Shown here: positions 22,630-35,404 of the stretch, one piece after another
Position numbering within the stretch: position 1 is the stretch's first letter
Layout: each line of letters opens with the position of its first letter
DNA from: Hyposmocoma kahamanoa
Lineage: Eukaryota; Arthropoda; Insecta; Lepidoptera; Cosmopterigidae
Direction of reading: 5' to 3'
DNA: 64,000 nucleotides
Assembly (NCBI RefSeq): GCF_003589595.1
Contig: NW_020653718.1
Coordinates: 231,143-295,142, forward strand
Notes under the pieces: model-generated
Databases searched by the model: none
What the model was told of the DNA's origin: nothing
Seen by the model: the letters and a program-made list of their open reading frames with translations, nothing else
Made by a program: the position numbers and the translations under genes

Positions 22630-22950
22630 ATATATTAATTGTGAAAGTATTCCACTAGTTTGTGGTCATACAAAGCTGAAATATCAAAAACTCAAAGAAA
22701 AATTTCTTTCTATTTCTTTTTTAGAAAAATCTCGACTCGAACCAGCGATATTTCTGCATAACGCGGACTATCGCTCTCCCAGCTGAGATACGAAACGAGT
22801 CTGCAGTCCTTTCGAATATCTCTACGTGCTTGCTGCAGGTCTTTGTTTTTGGGTCTCAAGGCTTTTTGACACAGCGCCACCTATTAGAGAACTATGAAAG
22901 TTTTTTATTCTTTCAGCCAGGTACCTTTACAGCTACCACTTTTGACTTAC
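22630..22950 (-). repeat. SINE-H copy, most complete
   Basis: In plus-strand order this carries the 3' module (gtgaaagtattccactagtt), an antisense tRNA-like region (box B antisense cgactcgaaccagcg, box A antisense cgctctcccagctgagatac) and then the 5' module with gcttgctgcaggtctttgtt, cagcgccacctattagagaa and ccaggtacctttacagctac. It shows that the tRNA-like part lies inside the element and not at its 5' end, which is unusual for a SINE. Confidence 0.7.
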
Positions 22951-22959
22951 AAAGTAAGT

Positions 22960-24640
22960 CTTTAGTCGGTTAGGACCTTGATGGCTAATCATAATATCGA
23001 GAACCATGTACTTCTAAAACAAAAGCAAGTACTAAGTATTTACGTTTCAGATGCACATCCGTGTACAGAACATAACATAATGGACTCGACCACAATTGCG
23101 TAGAAATAACCACATGATTGTCTGTGAAGCCCGCCAAATGGCTTTTAATAAGAGCGTAACTGAATTATGGCGGGCTCAAATATTACCAATCCACCTGTGA
23201 CAAAATTGTGGATATTGCCGAAAAAAAGACATGCCACAGCCGCTCAATGTTGCAAAGTTCTAATAAGCTACATTGACAAAATACTCCTCTGGCATGAACA
23301 GTGACTTGCAGAAAGATCTTTAAATTTAAGGTGTCATTAGCATAATTTTGGTGTTCATTCGGGCAAATGCAAAGTAAACATAATTTAAGTTCATTGCTCT
23401 GACGCCTTTGTTATCAGTAAGAAAAAGACAGAAGACAATTTGGGTATAGAGGTATCAAAATTTAACAGCTCCGTATATAAATTTGCTCGTGGTACAAATG
23501 TCTGCTCGCTTGAGCAGCTAGAGAGCTAGCATAGTAGAACATCTAAACTAAAATTGCAATTTTCCGTCCTTTTCGTACCAAAAAGAGAGGGACAAACTGA
23601 GCTTAAATTAAGTTGTATCGTTGTCACTCCAATTTACTTTATCAAAGTAAAACTAAAGACAGCATGTTACCTAATGGAGCATTAAGTTAATGGATGAGCA
23701 TGCAATTAAGCATGTGTGGTCCAGAGTGATCACTCAACTTTGAACATTTACGAAAAGTACCTCAGACATGTACCATGAATATACAGTGTCTATCGTTACT
23801 TATAAACGCATAAAAGGTATGTGTAGAAACTGCTGCACAAACTGCCAGATAAAGTTAATTTCGACACGAATGCAAGCAACTATCTGCACTAATGGTAGTG
23901 GAGTGAGATACGCTTAAAATAAAACTCAGGGAATGTCCTTAATACGTTGTATAGCACACGTACCACCCACACTGACTAAGCCCGAAGCCGAAGGCTAAGG
24001 GCTTTTGACTCAATGTGTATAATTTTTGCCGCCCGTGATACATACAATGTTTTTCATCACAGAAATAGATACAACAATAATTTCTTGTATGAAGAAATGT
24101 CGCTTCACAACACAACATACACGGATTCTGCAAATAGCAGGTTTTTTTTTAAACAGATTACAACAAACTTGAACTCAAATGTTATAAAAGGCACCGACGC
24201 ACACAGCCACAATGTATTCGATATAAAATAAACAATGTCCAAATTTTAAAATACTGCCAAACATTTGGAACTGTAATAAACGCGTTAACCATACGCGGCA
24301 TACGAATAGGTACTTTTCACACCTATCTAGTTTCCTGGCGTTTAAAAGTTTTAAAAGTATAATACTGCAGAAATAGAATGCAAAAAATAAATTTTGTAAA
24401 ATATAGATAAATTGCAAATGTTTAGTTCATTTTATATCAAGTTTATGAGAAATATACGTTCAGATTTTTCGAGCATAAAAACTTTTTGCTTAATCTTGAC
24501 ATAAAACATCCAAAGGGCGATAATGTAATGAAAAAGCCCGTGGACATAACACAGGAAGGACTTTACGGTCGATTTTGCCTGCATGCCATGACACTGTTTA
24601 CGAGCTGATGAAAACTTACATTTATATCACATACAATACT
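22960..24640. other. No feature recognised
   Basis: I can support no gene or repeat here. Overlapping short frames on both strands at 23939-24417 show no motifs. Confidence 0.45.
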
Positions 24641-24651
24641 GCATATAATAA

Positions 24652-24876
24652 CTGCCTCCGTGGTCGAACGGTTACCATGCCGGACTGCCACGCAGAGGTC
24701 CCAGGTTCGATTCCCGGGCCGGGAGAAATATTTGTATGGCCTACATTTATTTCTCTCGTGAGTTTGGGTGTAATTTGTGGTTGTCTATGTGTGTGTCCAT
24801 GGCACCCGCGACACAGGGTTTCCCTAGTGCGGGGCTATGTTGAGTGTTAGCGTTATTATTATTATTAATATTATTT
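24652..24876 (+). repeat. SINE-B copy with intact tRNA promoter boxes
   Basis: The head ctgcctccgtggtcgaacgg contains a good box A (tggtcgaacgg), and ggttcgattcc a good box B. The body is ggagaaatatttgtatggcc, atttctctcgtgagtttggg, ttgtggttgtctatgtgtgt and ggcacccgcgacacagggtt, with an (att)n tail. It is the best-preserved SINE-B here and would be recognisable to RNA polymerase III. Confidence 0.9.
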
Positions 24877-25408
24877 TGAAAATCACAGGGAAAAATGAAA
24901 TACGACTTTAGATCCTACACACACAGTGACGAAAACGTTTAAAATAAAGGCATTTCCTTAATAAAATCGACTTTATGTTAATAAGTTGGTTTAATTTTTA
25001 TGGGAACTGTAATTCGTTGGAATTCATATTGAGTGTGCACCTTCAGCTCATTGATAAAAGGTTGAGTATCGGGCTAATATTACGGCTTTGATAATTTAAT
25101 GCTGACTACATATTCTACTATTATTATCAAAGTTTGATAATGTGGTTTTCATGATGTTCTACCGGCTCTACCCCAAAGATTACACAATTATAAGGATCGT
25201 CTTGAACCTTACCTTTCTTCCCACGTTCGGGATGAAAATATATTTTGCCGCGTCATTTCTGAGGCATTCGTGGAGATAGGCAACCACTTTCGGATCAACT
25301 TACTTGTATCTGACGGGAAATGAAATAGAAAACCTTTTTATTGTAAAAGAATACCTGTAGGTTTTTCTTTAAGTGATATATATTTACGTCAAGTGCGAAT
25401 AAAAGCAG

Positions 25409-25615
25409 GTGGACGGAAAGTATCTCCATCTAGCTAACGAGTTCACCGACAAGTGGGATCCGCCTTCCACTGAAATCATTCCAATTGTTTTGTACGTAAA
25501 CGGGTTGATTCCGGCTAACCTTGCTAACAAGTTTATGCGGTTGGAGTGTCGCTTTCACCAACACAAATGTCTCGTTCACCGGTTCTTGTACCCGAGTCTG
25601 TAACCCCGTCCGCCT
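25409..25615 (+). pseudogene. LINE protein C-terminal fragment
   Basis: The frame reads MDGKYLHLANEFTDKWDPPS, then TEIIPIVLYVNGLIPANLAN and KFMRLEC. It closely resembles a C-terminal block of some lepidopteran LINE polyproteins (W....STIIVPIV.SVNGLI...L...L). Catalytic parts are absent, and the final ~20 codons diverge from that pattern. The call is by remembered resemblance. Confidence 0.55.
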
Positions 25616-25659
25616 GTTACGTTGAATACCGCATCTATAGATATCCAAAATTATAAAAA

Positions 25660-26935
25660 TAATTTTGTGCTAGATAATCTCACCAGTTACCTCCTATGAT
25701 CTCAAATTAGGCAAATCCCTGCATCCCAAAGCAACGAAATTCCTAACGTCATTTCCCGTATTGGTCGTACCGGCAATCAATCGCGGGACCTTCTCATCCA
25801 ACGCTCACAGAGTTTACCGCTAGGCCACAAAAGTCCTTCAATTTCAATCAGATTCAATTTTAATGTTAAATATAACAATATAATATAAACATATTTATAT
25901 TATAGCATACTTAATGAATTCTCTAAACCTTATTATGTTCAGTGGTTTTTAATTGTTTATTGTTGTTCGTGTAATTGTAAAGTACAGTTCAAAATAAATT
26001 ACTGAAAATCTTCGTCGATTTGGCAGTTTCTATATGTAGCTTGAAGTATGCCATCGGAATGAAAAAGGGCACAACTAACATTTTTATCAAAACTAAGCTA
26101 CGAACATATTCGGAATCAGGAAATAAAGGCCAATCTAACTGCTTTTGTGTTTGTGGAAATATATCTTAATAATTCTTGAATATACAGCAAGCTCAAAGTT
26201 CTATACCGATTTCAATAATCAGATTTTTTTACTATAAAAAGTTATATTTCAAGTTTTTACGTTAATAACACTAATATCAAAGTATTTTACTTAATGTGTT
26301 TAATGTACGGAACCGCGCCCTTATTATGTAGTTGAATATAATTGTGCCCTTAAGTACAATTCATGAGTCAAGTAATTAAAAGTCACATTTAAATTAGTTA
26401 TGCCCAAATTTAAACGTGACTAGTTTTTTGTACTAAGTTAATAAAGAAAAATAAGTTATTTTAAAAAACGGCAGAATAAAACACAACATAAGTTTCTGTA
26501 TAAAAAATGTGGTACCTTTGTATTTTTATCATAAAATAAATTACGTAATATCAAATGTATATTTTAAGTATTGTAACACAATGACTTTAACAACATTTGT
26601 AACAATAGTTCCGAAGTTTACCGCAAGATGGCATTGGCAAAGAAACCACGGTTTCTGAATCGCGATTTTAATATTTTCCCTAATGTAATGGACCTGTCAC
26701 TAATATTTTGTATGACGCATGTAGACCTGATTTATTCTTCTACTTGTCTATAGTTAAGTTGATCTATTCAACAATTGCATTTCTGCGGTTATCCTCATTA
26801 CTAAGCGGAAGCGTCTCAAACTCGTGCCCATTTTTCGGGACAAGATACGAGAAAACCTCTCACTTGGGACTTGTCGCGGACTCTGCACCGCGCTTCCATC
26901 CAATGGGACGAATCCCTTTTATTGGACCCTTTCGG
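25660..26935. other. No feature recognised
   Basis: AT-rich to mixed sequence. The 87-codon plus frame at 26708-26971 overlaps a slightly GC-richer patch, but I know no family for it. Confidence 0.4.
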
Positions 26936-26944
26936 CGGTTTAGG

Positions 26945-27005
26945 GCCACAATGAGAAATGACCACAATTAAAAGGACCACTTCTCAAATTGACCATTTCT
27001 TGAAT
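26945..27005 (+). repeat. Short 16-bp tandem repeat
   Basis: Three adjacent imperfect units are visible, of the type gaccacttctcaaatt, gaccatttcttgaatt and gactacttctttcctg, preceded by a shorter related unit. This is a small minisatellite-like tract without known function. Confidence 0.65.
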
Positions 27006-27547
27006 TGACTACTTCTTTCCTGGACATAGTAAGGGGGAACCAGCTACCCGAGCTAACCACTACTACCCTCTACACCACAGCCTACTACACTACTTAATAT
27101 ATATATTAACTATTATTTAAATAAATAAAAATATTTGAACACATTTCTCTTCGAATTTACAATTTGCTGCTCGCGCCTTTCTTTCTTCCAAAGGCAGAAG
27201 TCTTAATAAGAAATTTTGTTATTTAATTATCTCAATATTGAATCTCCAAAAATACCAGTCAGCGGCAATGCTTAAAATTTTAATCTAAAGTCTCACCTAC
27301 CGGCTGATGGTATTTTAGCAAGGGTAATTTAATTAAGGAAATGGAACTACGACAACATGCCTCGAACCAATATTAATTAAGGCAACGCCTGGCGACAATA
27401 TGTATTGGGGGATTTTGGTATACCAAACCGCATAATTACACGGGATGCTGAGAAATATTCTAACTATATGAACACCAACTACTATTCTGCCTACAAAAAT
27501 ATGTAAATGAAGCGTAGTTCCCAGCTACTACGATTGTCCTATACAAA

Positions 27548-27700
27548 TAGATAGATAAACACTTTAAGGCTCACACAAGAACAAAAACAGTACATAAACA
27601 GCTTGAAACTGATGTAGGCACAGGCGGCCTTATCGCTAACAGCGATCTCTTCGAGACAACTTTTCAGGTAGAGGATAAGCTAATCAGACCGGGATACGTA
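27548..27700 (-). repeat. LINE 3' untranslated tail
   Basis: On the minus strand the block gcgataaggccgcctgtgcc, then aagctgtttatgtactgttt and a (gata/tctatc) end corresponds to the 3' end of the LINE at 31655-33240 (gataaggccgcatttgccca and tgtctatgtactgttcttgt). It is the same LINE family, reduced to its tail. Confidence 0.75.
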
Positions 27701-27719
27701 GTGTGCCAATAGCGAAAGA

Positions 27720-30435
27720 AGGATGGCGAAAGCTGCTCCAATAACGACGGAGAGCCATTCATGGACTTTCTAGTATAATTTTGCGTTTTAGTTTATGCCT
27801 AGTTATTAATATATATTTGTATATTTTTAGAAGTCGGGAATAAAGAAATTGCAAAACAATGTATTTTAGAATAGATGCAAGAACACAAAGCAATTGATTC
27901 AATTCGACCATAGATTAGGTAACGTTCTTGTACATACGTTTCATTTTAAGCGTGATTGAATGTTTACCTACCTGAAGTATTGGTTATTTATAGTACACAC
28001 TTAAAACATTAAAGCTACACATTAAGTATTTCTACTTAATAATCAATTAAACAGTAGTGACGTAAAGTAAAAAATAAAGAATAAGAATATGTTTATTGGC
28101 ATCACAAACACACAGAAAAACAAAATACTTTACATATTTACATTTTTAAGAAAAGAACAAGATACTTATGCTAAATAAACATTAAATGTGTGTTAAACAT
28201 TAACAAAAACATGCATTGTTAACGTGATACCATGCCTGAAAACATTGTGAGTCATTACAGGTGGTCCCACACTAGGCTAAGCCTGTCCTGTGGCGACCTT
28301 TTTACGGCTTCAATTTCTTAATCCCGGCATTGCATAGCGTTATACGTTACGTTACCTACGATTAAAACACAATGTGATAAAAATATTTAGACAATTTATT
28401 TAAAGAGATGATGAAAGTTGCTAAGGAACGTTTTGACACAGAGACCTCTTGCCAATGTCAATGTCACAATGATATCGAGTGTGACCGTCTAAGGCAGATT
28501 TCTGCCACTTGAGCAGATTTAATTGTTATTCATTTTCATTGCTGCAGAACATGATAAGTTATATTAAATGTGGCAGAGTTTCGGGATTAGTATTCGAGAA
28601 GTTCTTTATTATTTTTGGGAACTAAAACTAAAAACTTGTTGTTTTCTGCTACTACGAACATACATCTGAAGCGACATACGAACACATGACAATGTTATAA
28701 ACATAACCTATGTCAACTTTATAACCCCAGCTTCTACAGGCAGTACTCAATTAGCTTTTTTGATGCTTTGATAATGAATCACAAGTATTGATAGGTCTCC
28801 TTAATGCACGTCGTCAAAAACATTGGGTCACAAAGAGTACGAGTTGTCGCCATCCTTCTTTGAATTGTATAAATAAACATAAACTTACATTATATTTTAT
28901 CAAATAATAAATAACGATATAGTATACCTACTATATATATAATAGTATATATAAATACACTAAATCAACTTATATTTACGATTAAAAAATGCACGTGGCA
29001 AACTATTACTTACGCAATCCAATTTTGAAAACTGGAAGCGACTTAGAATGTCGGATTTTAAACAAAGTAGGTGAGATTGTAGACAAATGTTAAGGTGTCT
29101 AAGTAGGAAAGGGCTACAGACATCGAACGAGCTGCGTGAAACTTACTTTCAATATAAAATCACAACATCTGTCAGCCGCGATCAAATTTGTATAGCAATC
29201 GCACCGCAATTGGCTCAGTGTGTGGAGCTTCCTAGTTTTGTAACTTTACGGCGAATTTCGCCAACCTGTCTGCTAACGATATCGGTTATTACCAGCAGAG
29301 ACAGGCACATATTCTGCAGGTAGTTGTATATATTGTGTTAACGTAATCATCGAGCGCTCTATTTCACAAAAGTCCATTTTCAAGTTTATAGATAAGTTTA
29401 CAAAATAGTTTTATCTAGTAAACAAGTGACGATCACTACTTAAACAAAATAAGAGAGAAACGTATTGTTGTGATTTGAATGTTACTTTGTCTCAAATTGC
29501 GGTTTGCAATGAAGTTCTACTTGTACCAAATACTTATTTAAAATGTACACTGTAGAGTTTGTAGATTTTGTGACAATGTAGACTGAATGTATAAACCATA
29601 ATTTATTTTACGGCTCACAGGTTAAAGGCTAAATGTGTTTAACACTTTTGTTCACATTGATTTGCTCAATACTTGGTTAGGGCGGTCAGGTCAGGCACAA
29701 AGGCTCCTAAATAATAAAGAATTAAGAAAACAGATTTGTTTGAGTTTTCTATAGATAAGGTACTATTTCGATTTACGCTACAAGACTACGGATCAACTGT
29801 AGGCAATATTTATTTTTTATCAACGGTAGCAAATGACGGAGTTGTATTGCTTTGAAACTTTTACATATCAAATACCCGTAGTGTTACTGCAGTCTACCGT
29901 TGCGCTACGCCGTTGAACGGAACTACTTCTACACCAATTCTAACACCAATTATACATAATTATTAATTAATCTTTCTCGTTTACGTCGAATACTATGCTG
30001 ACAACAAAAACACAGATGTGAAAATTGAATGACAACATTTAAGAATCAAATTTTTTCAAGAACTGCTAATTTCAGAAGTTTAATAAACGCCGTCTTATAT
30101 TAAAGAAAATGTAAGGAGTGTCGGACGTTTTGATGACGTCACCGAATTAAGTCAAATTCTAAAGTCCGTACACGCACTTCTTGTCAAGAGGATGAGAGTG
30201 ACAGATGCAGTATGGGAGCTTGCAGTAATTATGATACTAAAGCACAAAATAACTTATCAATAAAATAGGTTCTATGTAGCAGGTTCAAAAAGGGCAGCTT
30301 GATTGTACAATATTAATTTGTTACAATTTTTAAATTTTCAACCTTTTCGGCTTTGTCAATAAAAATACATTTTGTTTAACAATTTTTTTTCAACAAAGTT
30401 TGAATGAGTCGACGTTAAAAGATATTAACTTGTTT
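27720..30435. other. No feature recognised
   Basis: No gene or repeat from the families seen elsewhere can be supported. A strongly AT-rich partly palindromic patch lies at 28918-28955 (tactatatatataatagtat). Confidence 0.45.
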
Positions 30436-30439
30436 TATT

Positions 30440-30668
30440 GTAATACCAAGTGACGGGACGAACGTCGTACGCCTGCTGGTAAGCGACACACGCCTGTCAA
30501 CAACGTTACAGCGCCATTCAGATCTTTAAATCGCAAAGATCTGAGTCTCCCATTGCGCCCGTTACCATGAGACATAAGTTGTCCCATGTGTTTGTAATTT
30601 CACTAGCACCCTTACCGTTTAAAACCGGAATGCAGTAATGCTCCAATTACTGCATGCTCTACTGCTAC
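30440..30668 (-). repeat. R-A repeat, shortened
   Basis: This minus-strand copy has a good tail side (cttggtattacaataaaaca), the 'cagatctttgcgatttaaag' block and the 'aagggtgctagtgaaattac' block. A deletion removes the 'tatttctgccgcc' core before the terminal 'gtagcagtagagcatgcagt'. Confidence 0.82.
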
Positions 30669-31230
30669 TAAAATTTCTACTTTATGGCTTATTCTTTTTT
30701 AAATTGAAACTATAAGTGATATTAAATAACGTACTGATATATGACTTAGCGTTAAACAGAAAGTAATTTCCTTATCCAACTTAAAATTAATGATTGTAGT
30801 CACTCTACGTTCTTGGAGGTTTACAAAATTGGCCTAGTTCAATGTGAAAGGAATTTTAATGCCCTAAATTCCAAATGTTTGGAACTAACTGGGTGTACCT
30901 ACTTTGAGGCCGTTATGTTTGAGTGACATAACCAAGGTCATGCCTAAAAGTTAGAAACGGGCAACTTCGTACATGATGTAGGTACATACAATTCCAGCAT
31001 AATAGCCTTTGTTTGACTTAGTTGACTAAAGTTATTGGAACGACCGTTAGTTGTTTGGGTGTATTAATATACCTTGGCTATATAATTATTATGTCAGCTT
31101 ATTATTAAACTACACTGAAAACCTGGGCACTTTGCCGAACAATACGGCTGACGATTTCTTATTGAAGGGGGGTTACCTATCAGAATGTCGAAAGTAATTT
31201 TGGGAGGAAAATGTTCTTTTTTCTTTTAAA

Positions 31231-31260
31231 CCTAACTTAACCTAACCTAACCGAACCTAA
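31231..31260 (+). repeat. Interstitial (CCTAA)n telomere-type repeat
   Basis: Six consecutive 5-bp units read cctaa cttaa cctaa cctaa ccgaa cctaa. TTAGG/CCTAA is the insect telomere repeat. A 30-bp internal tract may be a relic of break repair or a telomere-targeted insertion, or chance in an AT-rich context. Confidence 0.7.
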
Positions 31261-31654
31261 TCGTGTCTTTGCCACAAACATCCAACATATCCTGAAAGAA
31301 CAACGGTTTCATTATAATTTGGTTTTCGGAGTAATGAAAATTCGAACAAACATTATTTCGGAAAAAATAAATTCGGGTTTGTGATAGATTACCAAGAATT
31401 ATACTATAATATAGATTATAAAGAACTTATTTCGTCAAGGCACCTTACACGTCCAGCCCTTGAGTTTATTTAATAAGTTGCAAATCTCAACCAGTCAACC
31501 ATTGTGGCAAATATAAAAAAAAATATACTTAATGATGCAACACTTAAAACAAATACGACACCTTTATGATTCACAAGTCGTGGGCGTTCTATATGAACTT
31601 AACACTTTACGTTTTTTCTTAAAGTTTGCGCTAAAATATTATTTTTAAAATGAC

Positions 31655-33240
31655 TGATAGATAGATAGATTTATTGTTCACACATAAAACAAGAACAGTA
31701 CATAGACAACTTAGAATTAATGTGGGCAAATGCGGCCTTATCGTGGTCTGCATAGATTCTGTAAGTGCTGGAGTTTGTTTAAAGAATTTTCATTGGGGTC
31801 AATGATACAGACATCAGCATAATCCATTATAGGTAATAGCAGCGATTGCGCAAGTTCCAACTTGGTCCTCACAGGAAGCAAATTTTTCCACCTTCGCAAC
31901 GAGCCGGAAGCAGCAAACACTTTTCTACTAACCTCGGCGATGTGAGGTGACCAAGATAGGGTGGAATCGAATAGAACGCCAAGGTTTTTGACCACTCTGC
32001 TAAAAAACAATGGGAAGGAGTCGAATAAGACCGGGGGAATAGTTCTGTTGTTAAGCTTGGCAATCTGCTTTGAGCTACCAATGACGATGGCCTGCGACTT
32101 GCTAGGGTTAACTGTAAGGCCATAGGTTCGACTCCATTCGCGAATTGTCGCTAGGTCGTCATTAAGTTTGGCGATTACACAGTCCACGTCGGAAACAGGA
32201 GCTTGAGATTAGATCTGTAAATCATCAGCATATATGTGATACTGACAAGAAAGTAAGAGCGTAAGGGAGTTAATAAAGATTGAAAAAAGAAGAAGAGAGA
32301 GTACCCCGCCCTGGGGCACACCAGCGGTAACATCACAGAATCAAAAAAAAAAATTATCGACACGAACACATTGCCTCCACCCAACGAGATAGTTGCGAAA
32401 GCATTCCACCGCCGTATATGAAACAAGGACAGATTTCTGCATTGGCAACAGGATGTCGAAGTCAACAGTATTGAATGCGTTGTTGAAATCCAAAAGAACT
32501 AATACTGTCAGATGTTGATTCGTCATACCTTCACAAATGTCATCAGACACCTTGGTAAACGCAGTAACAGTGCTATGCCCTGGGCGGAAACCAGACTGGA
32601 GGGGACTAAGGATATTGTTAAAATTCACAAATACTATGATTTGGTGATGGACAAGACGCTCAAGAACTTCAGAACAGGAAAGAAACGGAAGAATAGAAAT
32701 ATAGAAAGTGTCGAGAGAAAAGTAGAAAATATGGCAAAGTAAAGGGACAAGAATTGACGAACCGTGTAGTATCATCTTTCAACTTATTCCATCCAGCCCT
32801 TCAGAATTAGATTTAATAGCCAAAATGTTTTTTTCAACTTCACTATCAGACACAAACCTGAACAAGAATGCCGGGTGTTGTGAGTCGTGAGAGGTAGCAA
32901 TTGACTGCAGCGTAGATGGCTTGATGCTAGAAGAAAAAGTGGAAGGCGTTGTAAAATTTGAGTTTAAAGAGTTGAAATCAATATTAAAAGCAAAGGCAGA
33001 TTTTGACTTACCAATGCCAAGGGAATTTAAGAAAGACCACACCTTAGCAGTATCACCATTAGAGACCGAGGTATGTATGTGATGACGCTGTGCATCCCTG
33101 CACATCCTACTACAGCAGTTACGAAGTTCCTTAAATCAGCGATGAGTCTCATCTGAGGGATTGTTTCTGTGCCGCACTTTAGCGGGATTACGCCTGGCCA
33201 TCAACGCTTTAATTTCTGCTGTTTTGTTTCTGTATTTTTA
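31655..33240 (-). pseudogene. 5'-truncated LINE with near-complete reverse transcriptase domain
   Basis: The minus strand codes, with frameshifts and stops, for a CR1/Jockey-group LINE protein. It starts in the linker after the missing endonuclease (KTAEIKALMARRNPAKVRHR, stop, then 32779-33105). RT fingers and palm follow (32341-32775) with ISILPFLS, SGFRPGHSTVTAFTKVSDDI and LLDFNNAFNTVDFDILL, which hold the first catalytic aspartate. Next come VPQGGVL and IYADDLQI (about 32215-32330) with both YADD aspartates intact. The thumb (31738-32187) has GLTVNPSKSQAIVIGS and LGVLFDSTLSWSPHI. The tail has aataaatctatctatc-type sequence. Three or more frame breaks exclude function. The catalytic motifs survive, so decay is moderate. 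Confidence 0.88.
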
Positions 33241-33299
33241 AACTGATCATAGATAATAATATTAATATTTAAAAAAAAAATCATTTTTTATTTAAAGTT

Positions 33300-33592
33300 T
33301 TTTTTTTACATTATACCTATTATATACCTAGACACTGGTGGTAAACGACACGCCTGTTCATAACAGTTGCAGTGCCTTTCAGTGCTTTAAATCACAAAGA
33401 TCTGAGAGGCACTGCCACTGCACCCGTCACTTCGAGACAATTTGAAAAGGCCCTTGTACTTGTAATTTCACTAGCACCCTTACCCTTCAAAACCGGAACA
33501 CAATAATGCTGTCATTACTACTCGACGGCAGAAATAAATAAGGTGGCAGTACTTCGCTGGACGATCTCTGTCACAAGGAGTTCTACTGCTAT
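33300..33592 (-). repeat. R-A repeat, nearly full length
   Basis: On the minus strand it runs from 'gtagaactccttgtgacaga' through the core 'tatttctgccgtcgagtagt' to the tail 'ggtataatgtaaaaaaaaa', with the 'cgtcccgtcacttgg' segment lost. It separates two oppositely oriented LINE relics. Confidence 0.83.
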
Positions 33593-33599
33593 AATTACA

Positions 33600-34145
33600 A
33601 TGCTTATTCGTTATTTTTAATCGTCGTTATCGCAGATACAATAATCAATTGATCAAATGTTACGAGTATATTATTCATTTGTTAGATCCTTTCTCGATTT
33701 CAGAAGCGTAGTTCTCAATCCATTGTACAAATGTACTGTCAATCGAATAGAAAGGTTCCAACGGAAATTCATCAAGACTTTTAATTTTCATAATACTTGT
33801 CAAATTGAGTCATACAAATACTCTCTTAGACGAAATAAATTACTAACAAAATCGCCGTTACAAATTTGACATAGTTTTTCTTTACAAAATTGTTAACAGG
33901 ATTCACCAACTCCGTAATCAAAGGTTAATGTTATAAATAAAGCAAGTTTACCAGCACGCCCCCAACGCAAAATATTTTTTTTTGTACCACCACGACTCCG
34001 TAAGAATTAAACGAGAAACCGTTATTTTTATCGTCCATTGTCTTTGTACAATAATACATTTTATGGCACGGATATTTTTAGTACCGCATTGTACAGGTTT
34101 AAGGTCAGCAACACAACAAACTATTTAGTAGTAATAATGCGGCTT
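33600..34145 (+). pseudogene. LINE reverse-transcriptase C-terminal fragment
   Basis: The plus-strand frame 33657-33869 reads LRVYYSFVRSFLDFRSVVLN, then PLYKCTVNRIERFQRKFIKT. This is the classic thumb segment of CR1/Jockey-group enzymes (LYYSLVRS.LEY.SVVWNP...I..IE..QRKF). After a frameshift near 33846, FDIVFLYKIVNRIHQLRNQR follows, and in a further frame PLSLYNN and DIFSTALYRFK, the usual end of such proteins. Several stops interrupt it. The catalytic palm is absent. Confidence 0.78.
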
Positions 34146-34562
34146 AGTAGCCTAGTGTCTGCCTGCGAACCTGGAGTCTAGACTTCACAAATTTGTTTGA
34201 AAGTCTATACTACCTCAGTTCGAATTAAAATTTTTCCCGTACTAATACAGTAATACGGTCCATTTTGCTTGGATCGAGCGGCAGGGGCACTGGTTTATTT
34301 CAGAATTTATTTTTTTTAAAACGATATCGTATATCGTATACTGTATAACGTACACGTATAGACGTATTCTATTTAGTTCAGTTGATATAAAAAAACATAA
34401 TTGGTATATATAAAGTACCTATTGAACACAACTTTTTTACTTGTAAAATTTTGTGTTTTTTTTTCAATCGTGAAAATCTTTAGGAATCGTGTTTCCACAC
34501 CGTATAATAATCCGTGTATATATCCTCAGTTTTACTACATATATTTTCCAAAGTAAAAACAA

Positions 34563-34780
34563 CTGCCTCCGTGGCAGGTTACCATGCCGGACTGCCACGC
34601 AGAGGTCCCAGGTTCGATTCCCGGGCCGGGAGAAATAGTTGTATGGCCTACAATTATTTCTCTCGTGAGTTTGGATGTAATTTGTGGTTGTCTATGTGTG
34701 TGTCCATGGCACCCGCGACACAGGGTTTCCCTAGTGCGGGGCTATGTTGAGTGTGTGCGTTATTTATTTAAAAAAATAAA
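34563..34780 (+). repeat. SINE-B copy with damaged box A
   Basis: It is nearly identical to 24652-24876 except that six bases of box A are deleted (ctgccTCCGTGGCAGGTTAC type start). Box B (ggttcgattcc) and the full body are present, and the tail is attta-like. Confidence 0.9.
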
Positions 34781-34934
34781 GTGATTGATGGAACACTTTC
34801 ACTCTTATCTGCAGAATCAACCAAAACCCTTTGGGGTTGTATATACTCTTTAGAATCTATGTTTTAACTATTCGTTATTGGTTAAAAAATTATTGATTTT
34901 TTTCCGTACATATTTTATATCAAACTTTTTAAAA

Positions 34935-35205
34935 CTTGTCGCCTCACAAGTAAAGGCCGTGGGTTGCAATCCGAGCTCGTACCTCTGGATTTCTCGAAAT
35001 TTAATTAAAACTTTACCATGAGCTTTTTGATGAGGGAAAACATTGTAATGAAAACTGCACATGTAAAAAGGTTCGTAACCTTCGGAAAATGTGTCTTGTC
35101 TCCAACCAGCAATAGGTCAGCGTGGCAGACTACAACCTAAACCCTCGTCTGAGAGGAGACACCTGACCATCAGTGGGACATATAAAGGAGTTGATGATTT
35201 GGCCT
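34935..35205 (+). repeat. SINE-S copy
   Basis: A tRNA-like head (cgcctcacaagtaaaggccg, then gggttgcaatccgagctcg) is followed by a body with ttaccatgagctttttgatg, ttcgtaaccttcggaaaatg, gtggcagactacaacctaaa and ccctcgtctgagaggagac. Its body matches 21125-21430 in order and spacing. Confidence 0.65.
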
Positions 35206-35334
35206 ATATTATTCCTATTTAAAAATCATATTCAGATCTCGTCGTCTATAGCAAAGTTAATATTTTTCTGTATTCATTAATATTGTAATGATTCTATTTT
35301 ACATGTCAAATTAAATTGAAAAATTAAAAAAAAA

Positions 35335-35400
35335 ACAGTGAGCGTTAGATCTCTGTATTAATAATTATAACAAACTAGTGGAGAAATTTCACAAAAAATA
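35335..35400 (+). repeat. SINE-H 3'-end fragment
   Basis: The sequence gatctctgtattaataatta, then acaaactagtggagaaattt and cacaaaaa is the family 3' module. Confidence 0.65.
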
Positions 35401-35404
35401 TTTG

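Noticed and set aside
23939..24417. Overlapping 64-80 codon frames on both strands
   Set aside because: No motif, no codon bias visible, and opposing frames of equal length. Chance frames in AT-rich DNA are expected at this size.
24575..24850. 91-codon plus frame (and similar frames at 34514-34784, 37397-37636 and 55409-55615)
   Set aside because: All are translations through SINE-B copies. Their shared peptide comes from the repeated tRNA-derived DNA.
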